Below are positions 19,105-28,175 of a stretch of DNA of 64,000 nucleotides, piece after piece. The position numbers and the translations under genes are program-made. The notes below the pieces were generated by a model. The model made no database searches. It saw nothing but the letters and a program-made list of their open reading frames with translations, and was not told the origin of the DNA. This DNA is from Paulinella micropora (Eukaryota; Cercozoa; Imbricatea; Euglyphida; Paulinellidae), in contig WBZZ01005813.1 in assembly GCA_019918135.1 (NCBI GenBank), positions 145,690 to 209,689 on the forward strand, read 5' to 3'. Positions within the stretch are counted from its first letter, which is position 1. The number at the start of each line of letters is the position of its first letter.

Positions 19105-20631
19105 ATGCCTACACAACACGGAGGCGAACTAGATTTCAGCAGGACTGACTACATCAGTGCTTCTTATCGTTTGAATAAGCTTACCCCTCGTGAGGGTTCT
19201 GTTGATGTAACCGTAACTACCGCAGGAGGACAGGAAAGCAACTTTGACCTTATTAGTCGCCCGTTTAACTTGGCTCGCTCTGTTTTGAGTTTTACTTATG
19301 CCCCAGAGGCGAAGGCGGCGAACTACAATAAATGCTTTATGGACTGTCTGTCACCAATTAGACAGATTCAATTGATTACGAGAGGTGGTGTTTATCTGTG
19401 CGACATTAACGAAGTCGGAAATATCACCAAGATGATTTGGAAACCCGAAACCTCCATGGATGATTTACTAGCTTTGGAAAACCACGACAATGGAAGTGGA
19501 GCTGGTTGTATGCTTCAAAAGTGTAATGCTACAACTACATTTCAACCCGCCAGCGATGCTAAAAGGTTGGCGGCATTACAAACAGCCTTGACCGCTTCGG
19601 CAATAGCAGGAAATGCGGCGGGGCAGATTGATACTGGTATTGATCTTGCTAAGGCTCAGGTTCAGGCCGCATTAAAGGCTTGGATGTCGCAACCCACTAC
19701 AAATGCCCGCCGACACGATGATGCCCTTATTGCGAATGAGACTGGCACGAGTAAGTTCGTTAATGTTGCTTTTAATGAGGCTAAGTATTTTTCAGCTGGA
19801 ACTATTGGCAATGCCAGCCCGAGTGTTAATGTAAAGATTAATCTTGGAATGCTTTACAATACTATTTTCGCTCTGGATAAAACTATTATGTTTCCAGAAA
19901 TTTTGACATTGCGGATTGTTTGGCAACAGACACCCAAAATCTTTTATTATAACGATGACCCTCTTTCTACTGGCGGAGGCACTGTTGCGGTGGCGAATTT
20001 AATTGTTATTGTTAAAAATCTAAGCCTTTTCTTAGCTGTTGAAACTAACCCCGATGTCGTTCAATCAATTCAACAGAAGATTATGAGCCCCGAAGGTATG
20101 AGCTTCAACATTGATTATTCTTATTTGTATAAAAATACCGTTGGCACACCTTCAGCTTCTCAAAATGTTATCCTTAGATTTGACAGAGGCCACGGACGGC
20201 GAATTAAGAAAATTTATCACTCTGTATTCAACACAACCGAAAATAAGAACACCGCTTATGACAATAGCAATCTGCTTGGTTCTAAGGTCCAAACTTTTTA
20301 TACCACACTAGACGGAGCACGACTTCAGGAATTCAATGTTGATTGTCAAACTGGAAAACTAGAAGACTATATGTATCTTAAGCCGAAGTTGGAAGGCTCT
20401 GCTTTGATGAATAGCAATGTTTATCAATACAACTGGTTTTGGTGTGACAGCTTTGACAATACCCGCCCTCTGTGGAGCAAGGACCAAAATGAAATCAGCG
20501 GATTAAGTCTAGACACCGAGCGACGATGGGAGTTTATTGCTACCACTGCTAATATTGCGGCCAATCATTACACATTTGTCGTAACTCAGCAAGAAGTAAA
20601 TGTCAGAAACGGCACCATTACTAGGACCTAA
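19105..20631 (+). CDS. Major capsid protein, double jelly roll (copy 1)
   Basis: 508 residues, the usual PLV major capsid length. The N-terminal LDFSRTDYI and later LISRPFNLARSV, followed by alternating strand-rich segments and an Ala-rich insertion (residues ~150-200), fit a PLV double-jelly-roll capsid protein. Placement after the penton-like gene is the standard order. It would form the trimeric hexons. Differences from copy 2: Ser versus Asn in LDF(S/N)R and Leu versus Phe in RSV(L/F)SF. The HGG at residues 5-7 could be a protease site. Assignment rests on pattern, length and context, not on a search. Confidence 0.75.
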   Translation: MPTQHGGELDFSRTDYISASYRLNKLTPREGSVDVTVTTAGGQESNFDLISRPFNLARSVLSFTYAPEAKAANYNKCFMDCLSPIRQIQLITRGGVYLCDINEVGNITKMIWKPETSMDDLLALENHDNGSGAGCMLQKCNATTTFQPASDAKRLAALQTALTASAIAGNAAGQIDTGIDLAKAQVQAALKAWMSQPTTNARRHDDALIANETGTSKFVNVAFNEAKYFSAGTIGNASPSVNVKINLGMLYNTIFALDKTIMFPEILTLRIVWQQTPKIFYYNDDPLSTGGGTVAVANLIVIVKNLSLFLAVETNPDVVQSIQQKIMSPEGMSFNIDYSYLYKNTVGTPSASQNVILRFDRGHGRRIKKIYHSVFNTTENKNTAYDNSNLLGSKVQTFYTTLDGARLQEFNVDCQTGKLEDYMYLKPKLEGSALMNSNVYQYNWFWCDSFDNTRPLWSKDQNEISGLSLDTERRWEFIATTANIAANHYTFVVTQQEVNVRNGTITRT

Positions 20632-20731
20632 ATAGGGGCATGCTCCCCCTATAACCCCGCCAGTGAAGTAAGAAGTAATTATTAATTTTTGATAGTTAAT
20701 TTATTTTTTTGATAATATAGGAACTCTGGTC

Positions 20732-20743
20732 GTAGGTACCTAC
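20732..20743 (+). promoter_or_regulatory. Perfect 12 bp palindrome before the start codon
   Basis: GTAGGTACCTAC is followed by A and then ATG at 20745. As RNA it could form a short stem; as DNA it is a symmetric site. It shares GTAGG with the hairpin before the ATPase gene and the same spacing to the start. Copy at 30677-30688. Confidence 0.5.
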
Positions 20744-20744
20744 A

Positions 20745-22002
20745 ATGAGTCATCAACGAAATTTGATAGCACAAGACCCTGACGGAGACATCATAAATGT
20801 CAAAGTCGGATATGACGGCAACATTGAAACCAATAGTATGAAAACCGCTTTCGGCGAAGCATTGGTCGGTCAATTATCACCAGTATTACAAAAGATTTTC
20901 CCATACACTATCAATACACGAATATGGACATTAACTCAAACTGATGCTACCATTTCATTTAATGCGAATATGGCCGAACTTAAAACAGATGTGAAGACGA
21001 CCGCGAATGCTGTATTGACGAGTAAAAAAAGAATTAAATACAGAACTGGTATGGGAGTTCTAACACGATTTACTGCTTTATGGACTACTGATGAAACGAA
21101 AGATTACTATTCATATATCGGCATAGGCGAAAGTGATTTTACTAATGGCTTCTATTTTTACAAAATAAAAGCGACTGGTATGAATATCGCCAGTGTTAAA
21201 GGAGGGGTGCCGACACTTATTCCCCAGGCGATTTGGGATGACCCTTGTGATGGAACCAAAATTATGCCCGCCTTAGACTGGACCAAAGGGAATGTATTCC
21301 AGATTAAATTTCAACATCTTGGCTTTGGGGCTATAAGGTTCTACATAGAAAACCCATCAAGTGGAGAATTTCAGCTGGTTCATACAATTAGGTATGCGAA
21401 TGCAAATGTGGGTGTTAGTCTTTCAAATACAACCCTACCTTTTTCAGCTTGTATCAGAAATTATGGAACTGGTAATGCTAATCAAATATTAAAAACAGCC
21501 AGTTGTAGTATGTTTATTGAGGGCACCAACACTGTTAATTCAAGCATATCAAACGAAGCGGAAGGAGATGAAAAGGCGAGCACCACTGAAAGTCCAATTC
21601 TCAGCATAAAAAATAAAACAACTTTTAATGGTTTGACCAATTATTCAATTGTTTATCCATCTCTCGTGAGATATAGTGCGGATTGTGAAAACAACTGGAA
21701 CACTTACTGGCGAGAACTTCGCGGATATTGATACAAAAACTTCAATGGTATCAAAGGATACCGCTGCGACTGCCGTTGGTGGTGCCACTATAACAGACGT
21801 AATTCTAAAACTTTATGTTAATGCTACTTCTAGCCAGCTTATTGACCTGCGAACCTATGACATACAACTCTCTCCTGGTGAAAATCTAACATTTTAACAA
21901 AAGTCTGTATCTACTGTCGCGAATGGAGGAAATGTGAGTGCTATAGTTAATTTCTTAGAAGACCAGTTATGTGGATGGATGGATGGAGCAATTTTATATT
22001 AA
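20745..22002 (+). pseudogene. Putative structural protein with frameshift and in-frame TAA (copy 1)
   Basis: An open frame of 328 codons (20745-21731) is beta-rich and lectin-like in feel; family not recognised. Its last ~20 residues look out of frame: the frame from about 21680 continues with TGENFADIDTKTS and LSPGENLTF up to a TAA at 21895-21897. After that stop the frame remains open with VANGGNVSAIVNFLEDQ to 22002. Both lesions are also in copy 2, so they predate the duplication or are systematic errors. Position behind the capsid gene suggests a capsid-associated decoration or fibre-base protein. Confidence 0.65.
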
Positions 22003-22027
22003 ACATAAACTCCAACCATTATATAAA

Positions 22028-22537
22028 ATGAACTACAACAAATATCAGAACGGAAAAATCTACAAACTTATCTGTAATAAGACTGGTGAGGTGTATATCG
22101 GAAGCACGATTAAAACATTAGAGCAGAGAGTCAAATCTCACAAATATCTTTTGAATGAATACAAAAAAGGAAAAACAAATTACACTTATTCATATTCAAT
22201 TATAGAAAGGAATGACTATAGGATTGAATTGATTGAAGCTTTCCCCTGTGATAGCCACCTTGAATTAGAACAGAGAGAAGGATACTGGATAAGACACACA
22301 AAATGTATAAACGATAATTTTAAAACTGGTATCACAGTCCCGTGTAATCAGAATAAAAAAGAATATAATAGACAGTACAAAAAAATTCATAAGGAGAGAT
22401 TGAGAGCCCATAATCTAAAAAAAGTTGAATGCCTTTGCGGAAGAAAGATTGTTTATTCTCATAGAAAAAGACATAGACATTCTACATATCATTTAAAATG
22501 GGTGATACAATGTCATAATGAATTAAATCACTTGTAG
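22028..22537 (+). CDS. GIY-YIG endonuclease (copy 1)
   Basis: 169 residues from MNYNKYQ; an in-frame ATG at 21971 would start inside the preceding gene's tail. The family motifs are complete: GKIYKLICN, EVYIGSTIKTLEQR with H.Y, and the catalytic Glu in ELEQREGYWIRHT. The C-terminal part has a Lys/Arg-rich stretch and CLCGRKI.....HRKRHRHS, a probable zinc-finger DNA-binding end. PLVs and giant viruses often carry such nucleases, as homing enzymes or in replication or repair. The two copies appear identical. Confidence 0.88.
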   Translation: MNYNKYQNGKIYKLICNKTGEVYIGSTIKTLEQRVKSHKYLLNEYKKGKTNYTYSYSIIERNDYRIELIEAFPCDSHLELEQREGYWIRHTKCINDNFKTGITVPCNQNKKEYNRQYKKIHKERLRAHNLKKVECLCGRKIVYSHRKRHRHSTYHLKWVIQCHNELNHL

Positions 22538-22559
22538 AAAAAAGTAAAATGTTTTGTAA

Positions 22560-22859
22560 TTATAATTGAAGCTGTTTGAATATTTCTTTTTTTAGCTCGG
22601 GATAGTTGTCTAGAAATGGTTGCTTCGCCATCCATCTTAAATATTGGGTATCAAATACAACCACATCGGCTACTGTCTTTCCCTTATATTTCCACATAGG
22701 TATCTTTCCTTGTTCTTGAAGTTTCTTGTTTTCTGATTTGTATTCATTAATGTGCCCATCAATTACTTGCTTAATTTCTTGTAAAGTAAATGTTCTGTCT
22801 TTGTTGCTGACAGATAGCTGTTCAAATTTTTCACAAGCTTTTGCATCGGTGAGTGTAGA
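22560..22859 (-). pseudogene. ExoX C-terminal-like domain fragment (copy 1)
   Basis: An open frame on the minus strand without an upstream in-frame ATG. It encodes ~99 residues ending MWKYKGKTVADVVVFDTQYLRWMAKQ in two consecutive parts, then LDNYPELKKEIFKQL. The GKYKGK...V...D..YLRW pattern resembles the small domain at the C-terminus of exodeoxyribonuclease X-type proteins. In this copy the expected Gly is Trp; copy 2 keeps Gly. The only internal ATG (22697) would give 46 residues. Probably the remnant of a larger nuclease or a gene with a lost start. Confidence 0.45.
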
Positions 22860-22945
22860 GTAGTGAGTATATAGTAGGGAGTATAAAAATTAAAAAAATT
22901 AAATAATTACAATCTTACGATTGTATAATCGTAATAATATACGAA

Positions 22946-23635
22946 ATGTCTCAATGGATTGCCTTCGTAAAGGCTTACTCAGCTAAACACGGTATAAGCT
23001 ATGGGGAGGCATTGAAAAAAGCTGGTAAGGCATACAGGAAACAAAAAGGAGGCAATGCGGAGTTGTCAGAGGATGTCTATTTGTCGCGGTCGGATAGAAA
23101 AGGTGCGGACGGATGGAAGCCAGTAGCCAGCAAAGAAAAATCAACCGTATATGAAAAAGATGGTAAGGCGATTGTAGCATTTAGAGGCTCAGCAGATAAA
23201 AGGGACCTGCCAACCGATGTCGCATTAGTAAAGGGGGTATTGAAAAGAACTCCTAGATATAAAGAAGAGCAGAAGCTGGTTGACGAAGTGATAAAGAAAT
23301 ATGGTAAGGATCATGTAGAGCTGACTGGTCATTCGCTAGGTGGTACGATAGCGAAAGATTTAAGCAGGCAGACTGGTGTTAAGGCTACAACATACAACAA
23401 AGGCAGTAGCACAAAAGACCTCATTGAAGGAGTAATTGACCGAGTGGCGGTGAGGGTAAATCCAAAAGGGAAGAGGGCGAAGACTGCGAAGCTAACGACG
23501 AACTACCGAACCGCATTTGACCCAGTATCGTTGCTGGGAGCGACTGCTGTGAATACTAAGTTAGTGAAGCCGACGAGGGGTGTTCATACGATTAGAAGCT
23601 TCAAAGGTAAAGGAGCCAAAAAAATATATTTATGA
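22946..23635 (+). CDS. Class 3-type lipase with virion-like N-terminus (copy 1)
   Basis: 229 residues. Residues 1-37 (WIAFVKAYSAKHGISYGEAL, then KKAGKAYRKQKGG) match a short basic helical module seen at the start of minor virion proteins of several DNA viruses. The alpha/beta hydrolase follows: IVAFRGSAD, the nucleophile elbow TGHSLGG (Ser130), and plausible Asp (AFDPVSLLG) and His (RGVHTIRSF) partners. It would hydrolyse membrane or storage lipids. The stop lies three bases before the stop of the convergent polymerase-helicase gene. The Gly-Gly after the N-terminal module may be a maturation cut. Confidence 0.8.
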   Translation: MSQWIAFVKAYSAKHGISYGEALKKAGKAYRKQKGGNAELSEDVYLSRSDRKGADGWKPVASKEKSTVYEKDGKAIVAFRGSADKRDLPTDVALVKGVLKRTPRYKEEQKLVDEVIKKYGKDHVELTGHSLGGTIAKDLSRQTGVKATTYNKGSSTKDLIEGVIDRVAVRVNPKGKRAKTAKLTTNYRTAFDPVSLLGATAVNTKLVKPTRGVHTIRSFKGKGAKKIYL

Positions 23636-23638
23636 CTT

Positions 23639-23798
23639 TCATAATTCATTTGATAATCCAATATCGTTCAAGCAGGTGGCACGACTTAAAGCAACATATA
23701 ACAAATTCATTGACAGTGGGTCTAGATTTATCCACACTGGTGTTGTTCGGCCTTGTGAGCAGTGGATGGTGGATAAGAATGTCGGCTGGATGTCAGCA
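23639..23798 (-). pseudogene. 3' fragment of the PolB-like/SF1 helicase gene
   Basis: The last ~53 codons of the helicase: IHCSQGRTTPVW (motif V region), then without interruption LLYVALSRATCL (motif VI) and a stop at 23639-23641. The gene is cut at 23798, where sequence identical to copy 2 ends and host repeat begins. This fragment has the uninterrupted C-terminus that the long copy at 33585-36911 lacks. Confidence 0.8.
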
Positions 23799-23802
23799 CG
23801 GA

Positions 23803-24407
23803 TACCAAATTGTTATGGGTGGGGTTTTGAGGTAGTTCTAGCAACCATGCTTGGTGTACGCACTTGCACATGCGGCAACGTTTTGCAAGAGGTTGTTGGG
23901 TCTGCGGAATAACCTCGGCTTAGTGTAGTCTTGCCCACAGGAGCTCCATCGGTGGCCCCTATAATCAGTCGAGAGACTGACTAGGTGGGGATGGAGCAAC
24001 CTCGAACAAGGGCATGGAGGCTCATGTCCGGAAACGGATCGTGCCATCAGCTGCATCAGTATGCCTTAGAGGAAGTATATCTTTCTTCTCGGAGTGTTGA
24101 CTGTGATATATTTGAGGGTAACACCTGATGATAAAAACTTAGTCACGCTTGTTTATCAGAGCTCCAGCCCAATGGCCTTACGGCGTTAAACTGTGATGCT
24201 AACTCAAAACCATTTGGTGGATGATGCTGGGGAGGAGGGTCGTTGGGCGCCTGTCGGACATGTAATATTAATATTTTGAAAAATGCATTAAATATAAAGT
24301 GAATTAAATTATATTAATATATTATATTATTTTATTTCGGCAGATTTTCATTGAATAAAACGATTCCTATTCGTTAATAACAGTGTAAAACTCAGATGTG
24401 AAAAATG
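23803..24407 (+). repeat. 605 bp host repeat separating the two virus copies
   Basis: Appears identical to 39694-40298 with constant offset (15891), from taccaaattgttatggg to ctcagatgtgaaaaatg. It includes a diverged family A unit (23911-24070) and a ~90 bp unit (24167-24255) that recurs at 39547 and 40058. It replaces everything between the cut polymerase gene and the cut Cys-rich gene. No viral gene lies inside. Confidence 0.85.
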
Positions 24408-24533
24408 CTTATACACACATTTAAATTTTGTTTCTATTCTTTTTGAATACAATAAAGACAACTTTCATTTTTTTTATCACTGACCCGTGAATAGAAATCA
24501 CAGGCGGTCCGAGCAGAAATATTAATTAATAAA
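24407..24533 (-). pseudogene. Cys-rich secreted protein remnant (copy 2)
   Basis: Only the middle and N-terminal part of the gene at 14362-14587 is present; the 3' end is lost at the host-repeat junction. It retains eight bases (gaatacaa region) deleted in copy 1 but lacks one G, so the frame hits TAG soon after the CIQK-like segment. Confidence 0.5.
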
Positions 24534-24566
24534 AAGTTTATAAAGATTAGTATAGAGGGCATCACA

Positions 24567-24938
24567 ATGGCAGACTATAAATACCAGAAGATTATTTTTC
24601 TAAGTAATGATTTTCCAGGAGGGGTTAATGGTAGCAAGACATTTGACAAAAACATTCAAATGAACTTTACACCAACCAGAATGAATGTTAAGTTTATCCA
24701 TTATATGAATAATGTGACGGAGGCGAAAACAAAAATCCTTTATATGGACCGCATTGGGATTATTGGCACATTCGCCGATAGCAACACCGCAAACATTTCC
24801 AATCTTAGCTACAACTTGGGGATTATTAATTGGACCGACGGGCAATACACCTTTAAAGTGCTTAAAACAGACAATGGCAGTATTGAAACTGACCAACTAG
24901 CTGGAAGAATTGTTATATGCTTAGAATTTCTTGCCTAA
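24567..24938 (+). CDS. Conserved PLV protein of unknown function, intact (copy 2)
   Basis: 123 residues starting MADYKYQKIIFLSND. Alternating hydrophobic strands (TKILYMDRIGIIGTF, QYTFKVLKTDN, GRIVICLEFLA) suggest a small beta-sandwich. It lies 95 bases before the ATPase and would open the virion gene block. The same gene in copy 1 is frameshifted. No family recognised. Confidence 0.7.
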   Translation: MADYKYQKIIFLSNDFPGGVNGSKTFDKNIQMNFTPTRMNVKFIHYMNNVTEAKTKILYMDRIGIIGTFADSNTANISNLSYNLGIINWTDGQYTFKVLKTDNGSIETDQLAGRIVICLEFLA

Positions 24939-25002
24939 CCCCGCTGTTGTGGTAAGCGATTAAAACAAAAATATATTTTTCAAAATATAGTTTTTTGAGG
25001 TC

Positions 25003-25032
25003 GTAGGAGGTTTTTTGAAAAAAAGCTCTTAC
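25003..25032 (+). promoter_or_regulatory. Pre-start hairpin of ATPase (copy 2)
   Basis: Same sequence as 15057-15086, ending two bases before ATG 25034. Confidence 0.5.
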
Positions 25033-25033
25033 A

Positions 25034-25858
25034 ATGGAGAAAATCAATAATGTAAAGGTGAAACCAGTCAAGCAAAACGGAGATGGAGACAAGTTGGCAA
25101 AAGGATATAAGTTATTTGATGAACCGTATGCCAATATTTTTCTTCTCGCTCGCAAGAAGAGTGGCAAGACGACCGCACTGTTTGAAATCCTGAAACGAAC
25201 GACCGACAAAAAGACCCGTATTGTTATTATTGCCAGCACGATACATAAGGACCACATTTACAAAGAAATGGTTAAGCACTTCAAGAAGAAGGGAAACCCG
25301 ATGGCGATATATACATATTTGAAAACGGATGGATACAGTGTCATAGACTATGAATTAGACAAGCTGAATAAACCCGGTGAAGAGCAAGAAGAAGGAGAGA
25401 TTGTTCAGGACGAGAAAGAAGAACCGAAGCCGAAGTTTCTTTATTTTGGAAAAGAAGAAAAGAAGAAACAGGAGGGAGGTGAAAAACCACCGAGGCCGAG
25501 CAAATACATTACACCAGAAGTCGTGTTCGTGTTAGATGATTTGGGTAGTGGGCTACGTGATAAGTCAGTAAGCGACCTGTTGAAAAAAAATAGACACTAC
25601 AAATCAAAGGTGATTATGAGTTCGCAATATCTGAACGACCTAAAACCTGAGGCTATTAAACAGCTAGACTACCTTCTTATCTTTCCAGGTCAGAGTGTTG
25701 ATAAAATAGAACTCGTGTATAAGCATTTGGACCTCGGCTACGACCTTGAATACTTCATTGAAAAATACCACGAGGCGACGAAAGAGAGGTTTAACTTTTT
25801 GTATGTTGATGCGGTGTCTGACGAATTACGAAAGAACTTCAATATTCGTTTAAAGTAA
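25034..25858 (+). CDS. A32-like DNA packaging ATPase (copy 2)
   Basis: 274 residues with the same sequence as the gene at 15088: Walker A around Lys45, Walker B Asp168-Asp169. In this half of the composite the upstream gene is intact, so this is the better-preserved context for the ATPase. Confidence 0.88.
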   Translation: MEKINNVKVKPVKQNGDGDKLAKGYKLFDEPYANIFLLARKKSGKTTALFEILKRTTDKKTRIVIIASTIHKDHIYKEMVKHFKKKGNPMAIYTYLKTDGYSVIDYELDKLNKPGEEQEEGEIVQDEKEEPKPKFLYFGKEEKKKQEGGEKPPRPSKYITPEVVFVLDDLGSGLRDKSVSDLLKKNRHYKSKVIMSSQYLNDLKPEAIKQLDYLLIFPGQSVDKIELVYKHLDLGYDLEYFIEKYHEATKERFNFLYVDAVSDELRKNFNIRLK

Positions 25859-25871
25859 TTTTATTATTATT

Positions 25872-25895
25872 TATTTTTTTCTATACATTATATAG
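25872..25895 (+). promoter_or_regulatory. T-tract plus TATA putative viral promoter (copy 2)
   Basis: Same as 15926-15949, ending at ATG 25896. Confidence 0.45.
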
Positions 25896-26198
25896 ATGCC
25901 AACATCACCAGTGATTATCAGTAGTCCATCAGGTTACAACATCAGCTACAATCCTTCAATGCCACAAGCAGGAGGGAAAAGAAAATCAAAAAAGAAACAA
26001 ACAGGTGGGAAAGTTAATTGGAAAAAAGTCGGACAAGCCATATTGGATGCTAATAGGTTTATCAAGAAGAACCAATTGATTTCAAGGGGTGCTACTTTTC
26101 TGAGCGATGTCGGAGTGCCTTATGCGGACCGTGTAGCGAAGGCCGCGATGAAGCAAGGATACGGCAAACAACGAGGAGGAGCCGTTAAGTTTCGGTAG
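25896..26198 (+). CDS. Small basic virion protein (copy 2)
   Basis: 100 residues, same as the protein at 15950: three Gly-Gly doublets around a basic, amphipathic centre. The GTAG...CTAC element lies at its stop codon here too (about 26194-26210). Confidence 0.65.
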   Translation: MPTSPVIISSPSGYNISYNPSMPQAGGKRKSKKKQTGGKVNWKKVGQAILDANRFIKKNQLISRGATFLSDVGVPYADRVAKAAMKQGYGKQRGGAVKFR

Positions 26199-26255
26199 GC
26201 GAAGTCTCTACAAATGTAAAATCTTATATTACTTTTTTTTTCTAACAATATACAT

Positions 26256-27266
26256 ATGAAAAAATTAAGAAGAGGAGGTGTGCGAAAACAACGACCGCCG
26301 AGGATATACAGAACCAAAGATGGCCGACCATATATTAAAGTGAAAGGCAAACGAGCATATCTCAACTTTGGCGAGAAAACGAATGACCTTTCAACACTTC
26401 AAATCGTTAAACTGTTTCTGAAATATATGAACAAACCCAACCGTCGGGGTCGTACAAAAGAGCGAATAGTTAAGTCCGAATTCAACCGTCTTGAACACGA
26501 GAACCGCAATCAGGTAAATAATCAGCTAGATAAACTCAAACTGGAAAAGTATGAGCAAATACACGAACTAGAAAAGAAAGACAAAGAAGCAAAAGAACAA
26601 CAAAAGAAAATAGAAGAGCGAGAAGCAGAAACGAAAAGAAATGAACTCGCACTCATACAGACTGAAACAGCTCAAGCTCAAAGAATGGCTACTATTGACG
26701 GAGAAATAAAAAGACAAAATGCGATTAACGATGCTTTGGTTGAAAGAGCAAGAGCATTGAATGAAGTAAAAGGTGAATTAAAAAGAAGTGAAAGAAAACA
26801 AAGGGAAAGAAAAGGAAGACAGTATGTTTTGTCCGAAGAAGAAGCCATAGCATTTGCTGAGGAAATTCAAAGAAGGAATGATGAAGCGAAACAACGACAA
26901 GACGATTTAAGACAGCAAGCAATGGAAGCAGAACAGAAAGCGGAGGAATCAGACAGAAAAGCTTTTATAGCAAATCTAGAAAGAGCTCAAACACTATTCG
27001 CTAGTGGTGGCAAGAAAAGACAGATTAGTGTCAATAGTTTAGCGAAAAAACTAGGGTGGAAAACGAGGGGGAGCAAACACGGAAACAAAGATGTTGAAGG
27101 CAGAACGGCCAAAGGTTATATCCAAGAAATCATAGCTGTTAGACAGGGCGAACTTAACATAACCCCTAATATGACACTTGAAGAATTGGAAAATGCTTTA
27201 ATAGGTCTAACCGCACAGGGTGGAACTGGTGCTAAAAAATTGGAAGATATCATAAAAAAATATTAA
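26256..27266 (+). CDS. Coiled-coil PLV protein (copy 2)
   Basis: 336 residues, no difference from the protein at 16310 seen by eye. Followed after five bases by the protease, as in copy 1. Confidence 0.6.
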   Translation: MKKLRRGGVRKQRPPRIYRTKDGRPYIKVKGKRAYLNFGEKTNDLSTLQIVKLFLKYMNKPNRRGRTKERIVKSEFNRLEHENRNQVNNQLDKLKLEKYEQIHELEKKDKEAKEQQKKIEEREAETKRNELALIQTETAQAQRMATIDGEIKRQNAINDALVERARALNEVKGELKRSERKQRERKGRQYVLSEEEAIAFAEEIQRRNDEAKQRQDDLRQQAMEAEQKAEESDRKAFIANLERAQTLFASGGKKRQISVNSLAKKLGWKTRGSKHGNKDVEGRTAKGYIQEIIAVRQGELNITPNMTLEELENALIGLTAQGGTGAKKLEDIIKKY

Positions 27267-27271
27267 CTAAG

Positions 27272-28102
27272 ATGATGATAAAAAAGCATTTGAAACGAAG
27301 TGAATGGAAGACCAAATCAAAGAAAAAAGAATTAGTAAATACCCTAATAAACAAAATGTATGCCGACCCCAACACATATAAAACACTTTCAAATGAATTC
27401 CAGATGCAACAATCAACCCCCGAACCGCCGCCAACAGTAGAGCAACAACCACCACCAGAAACACCGCCCACAGAAGAGCAACAACCAACACCAATCACCA
27501 CACCAACAGAAGAGCAACAAAAACCACCACCCACAGAAGATACACCAACAGAAGAGCACCCACCAACAACAGAAGAGCAACAAAAACTACCAGAGAACTT
27601 AGCGGGGGCAGGAAGAGGTTTAATGACGGATGAAATAGACACCATTATGAGAAAGCACGATTGGTATTTGGGAACAGTAGCCAGCGACGAAATAAACAAA
27701 CTGAAACCAGAAAAAAGAAAGAAGTATGGTTTTATAATGAACTTGGATAAGTCTAGCCAACCAGGCTCACATTGGATTGCTGTTTGGATTGACACCATTA
27801 AAGACGACTCTATTGAAATCTACGACCCTCTCGCACTGTATAAGCCGACCGAGCTATTTCTACACCAAATGAAACAGCTTATTGAAAAGAGTAAGCCGAA
27901 CACATATCTGCTTATGAAGGTTAATCAGGTTAAAAACCAAAGCGACACGACAGATACCTGCGGGTGGCATAGTATTAGGTTTTTGTTAGAGCGAGCAAAA
28001 GGGAACCGCTTTAAATTCGCCAGCGGTTGGACAGACTTAAAAGAAAAAGAAGCGGAGGAGTTGAAAACACAGAACGGTTATGGATTTGACACTTTTATTT
28101 AG
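27272..28102 (+). CDS. Adenain/Ulp1-like cysteine protease (copy 2)
   Basis: 276 residues with the same His167-Asp185-Cys230 arrangement and Pro/Thr/Glu linker as at 17326. No residue change seen, in contrast to the capsid genes, which differ slightly. Confidence 0.85.
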   Translation: MMIKKHLKRSEWKTKSKKKELVNTLINKMYADPNTYKTLSNEFQMQQSTPEPPPTVEQQPPPETPPTEEQQPTPITTPTEEQQKPPPTEDTPTEEHPPTTEEQQKLPENLAGAGRGLMTDEIDTIMRKHDWYLGTVASDEINKLKPEKRKKYGFIMNLDKSSQPGSHWIAVWIDTIKDDSIEIYDPLALYKPTELFLHQMKQLIEKSKPNTYLLMKVNQVKNQSDTTDTCGWHSIRFLLERAKGNRFKFASGWTDLKEKEAEELKTQNGYGFDTFI

Positions 28103-28155
28103 ACCCCGCCAGTAAAATAAAAATATATTTTAGAATATATAATATACTTGGAGGT

Positions 28156-28174
28156 GCGGAGGCGAAGTCTCTGC
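28156..28174 (+). promoter_or_regulatory. Pre-start hairpin of penton-like gene (copy 2)
   Basis: Same as 18210-18228, before ATG 28176. Confidence 0.45.
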
Positions 28175-28175
28175 G

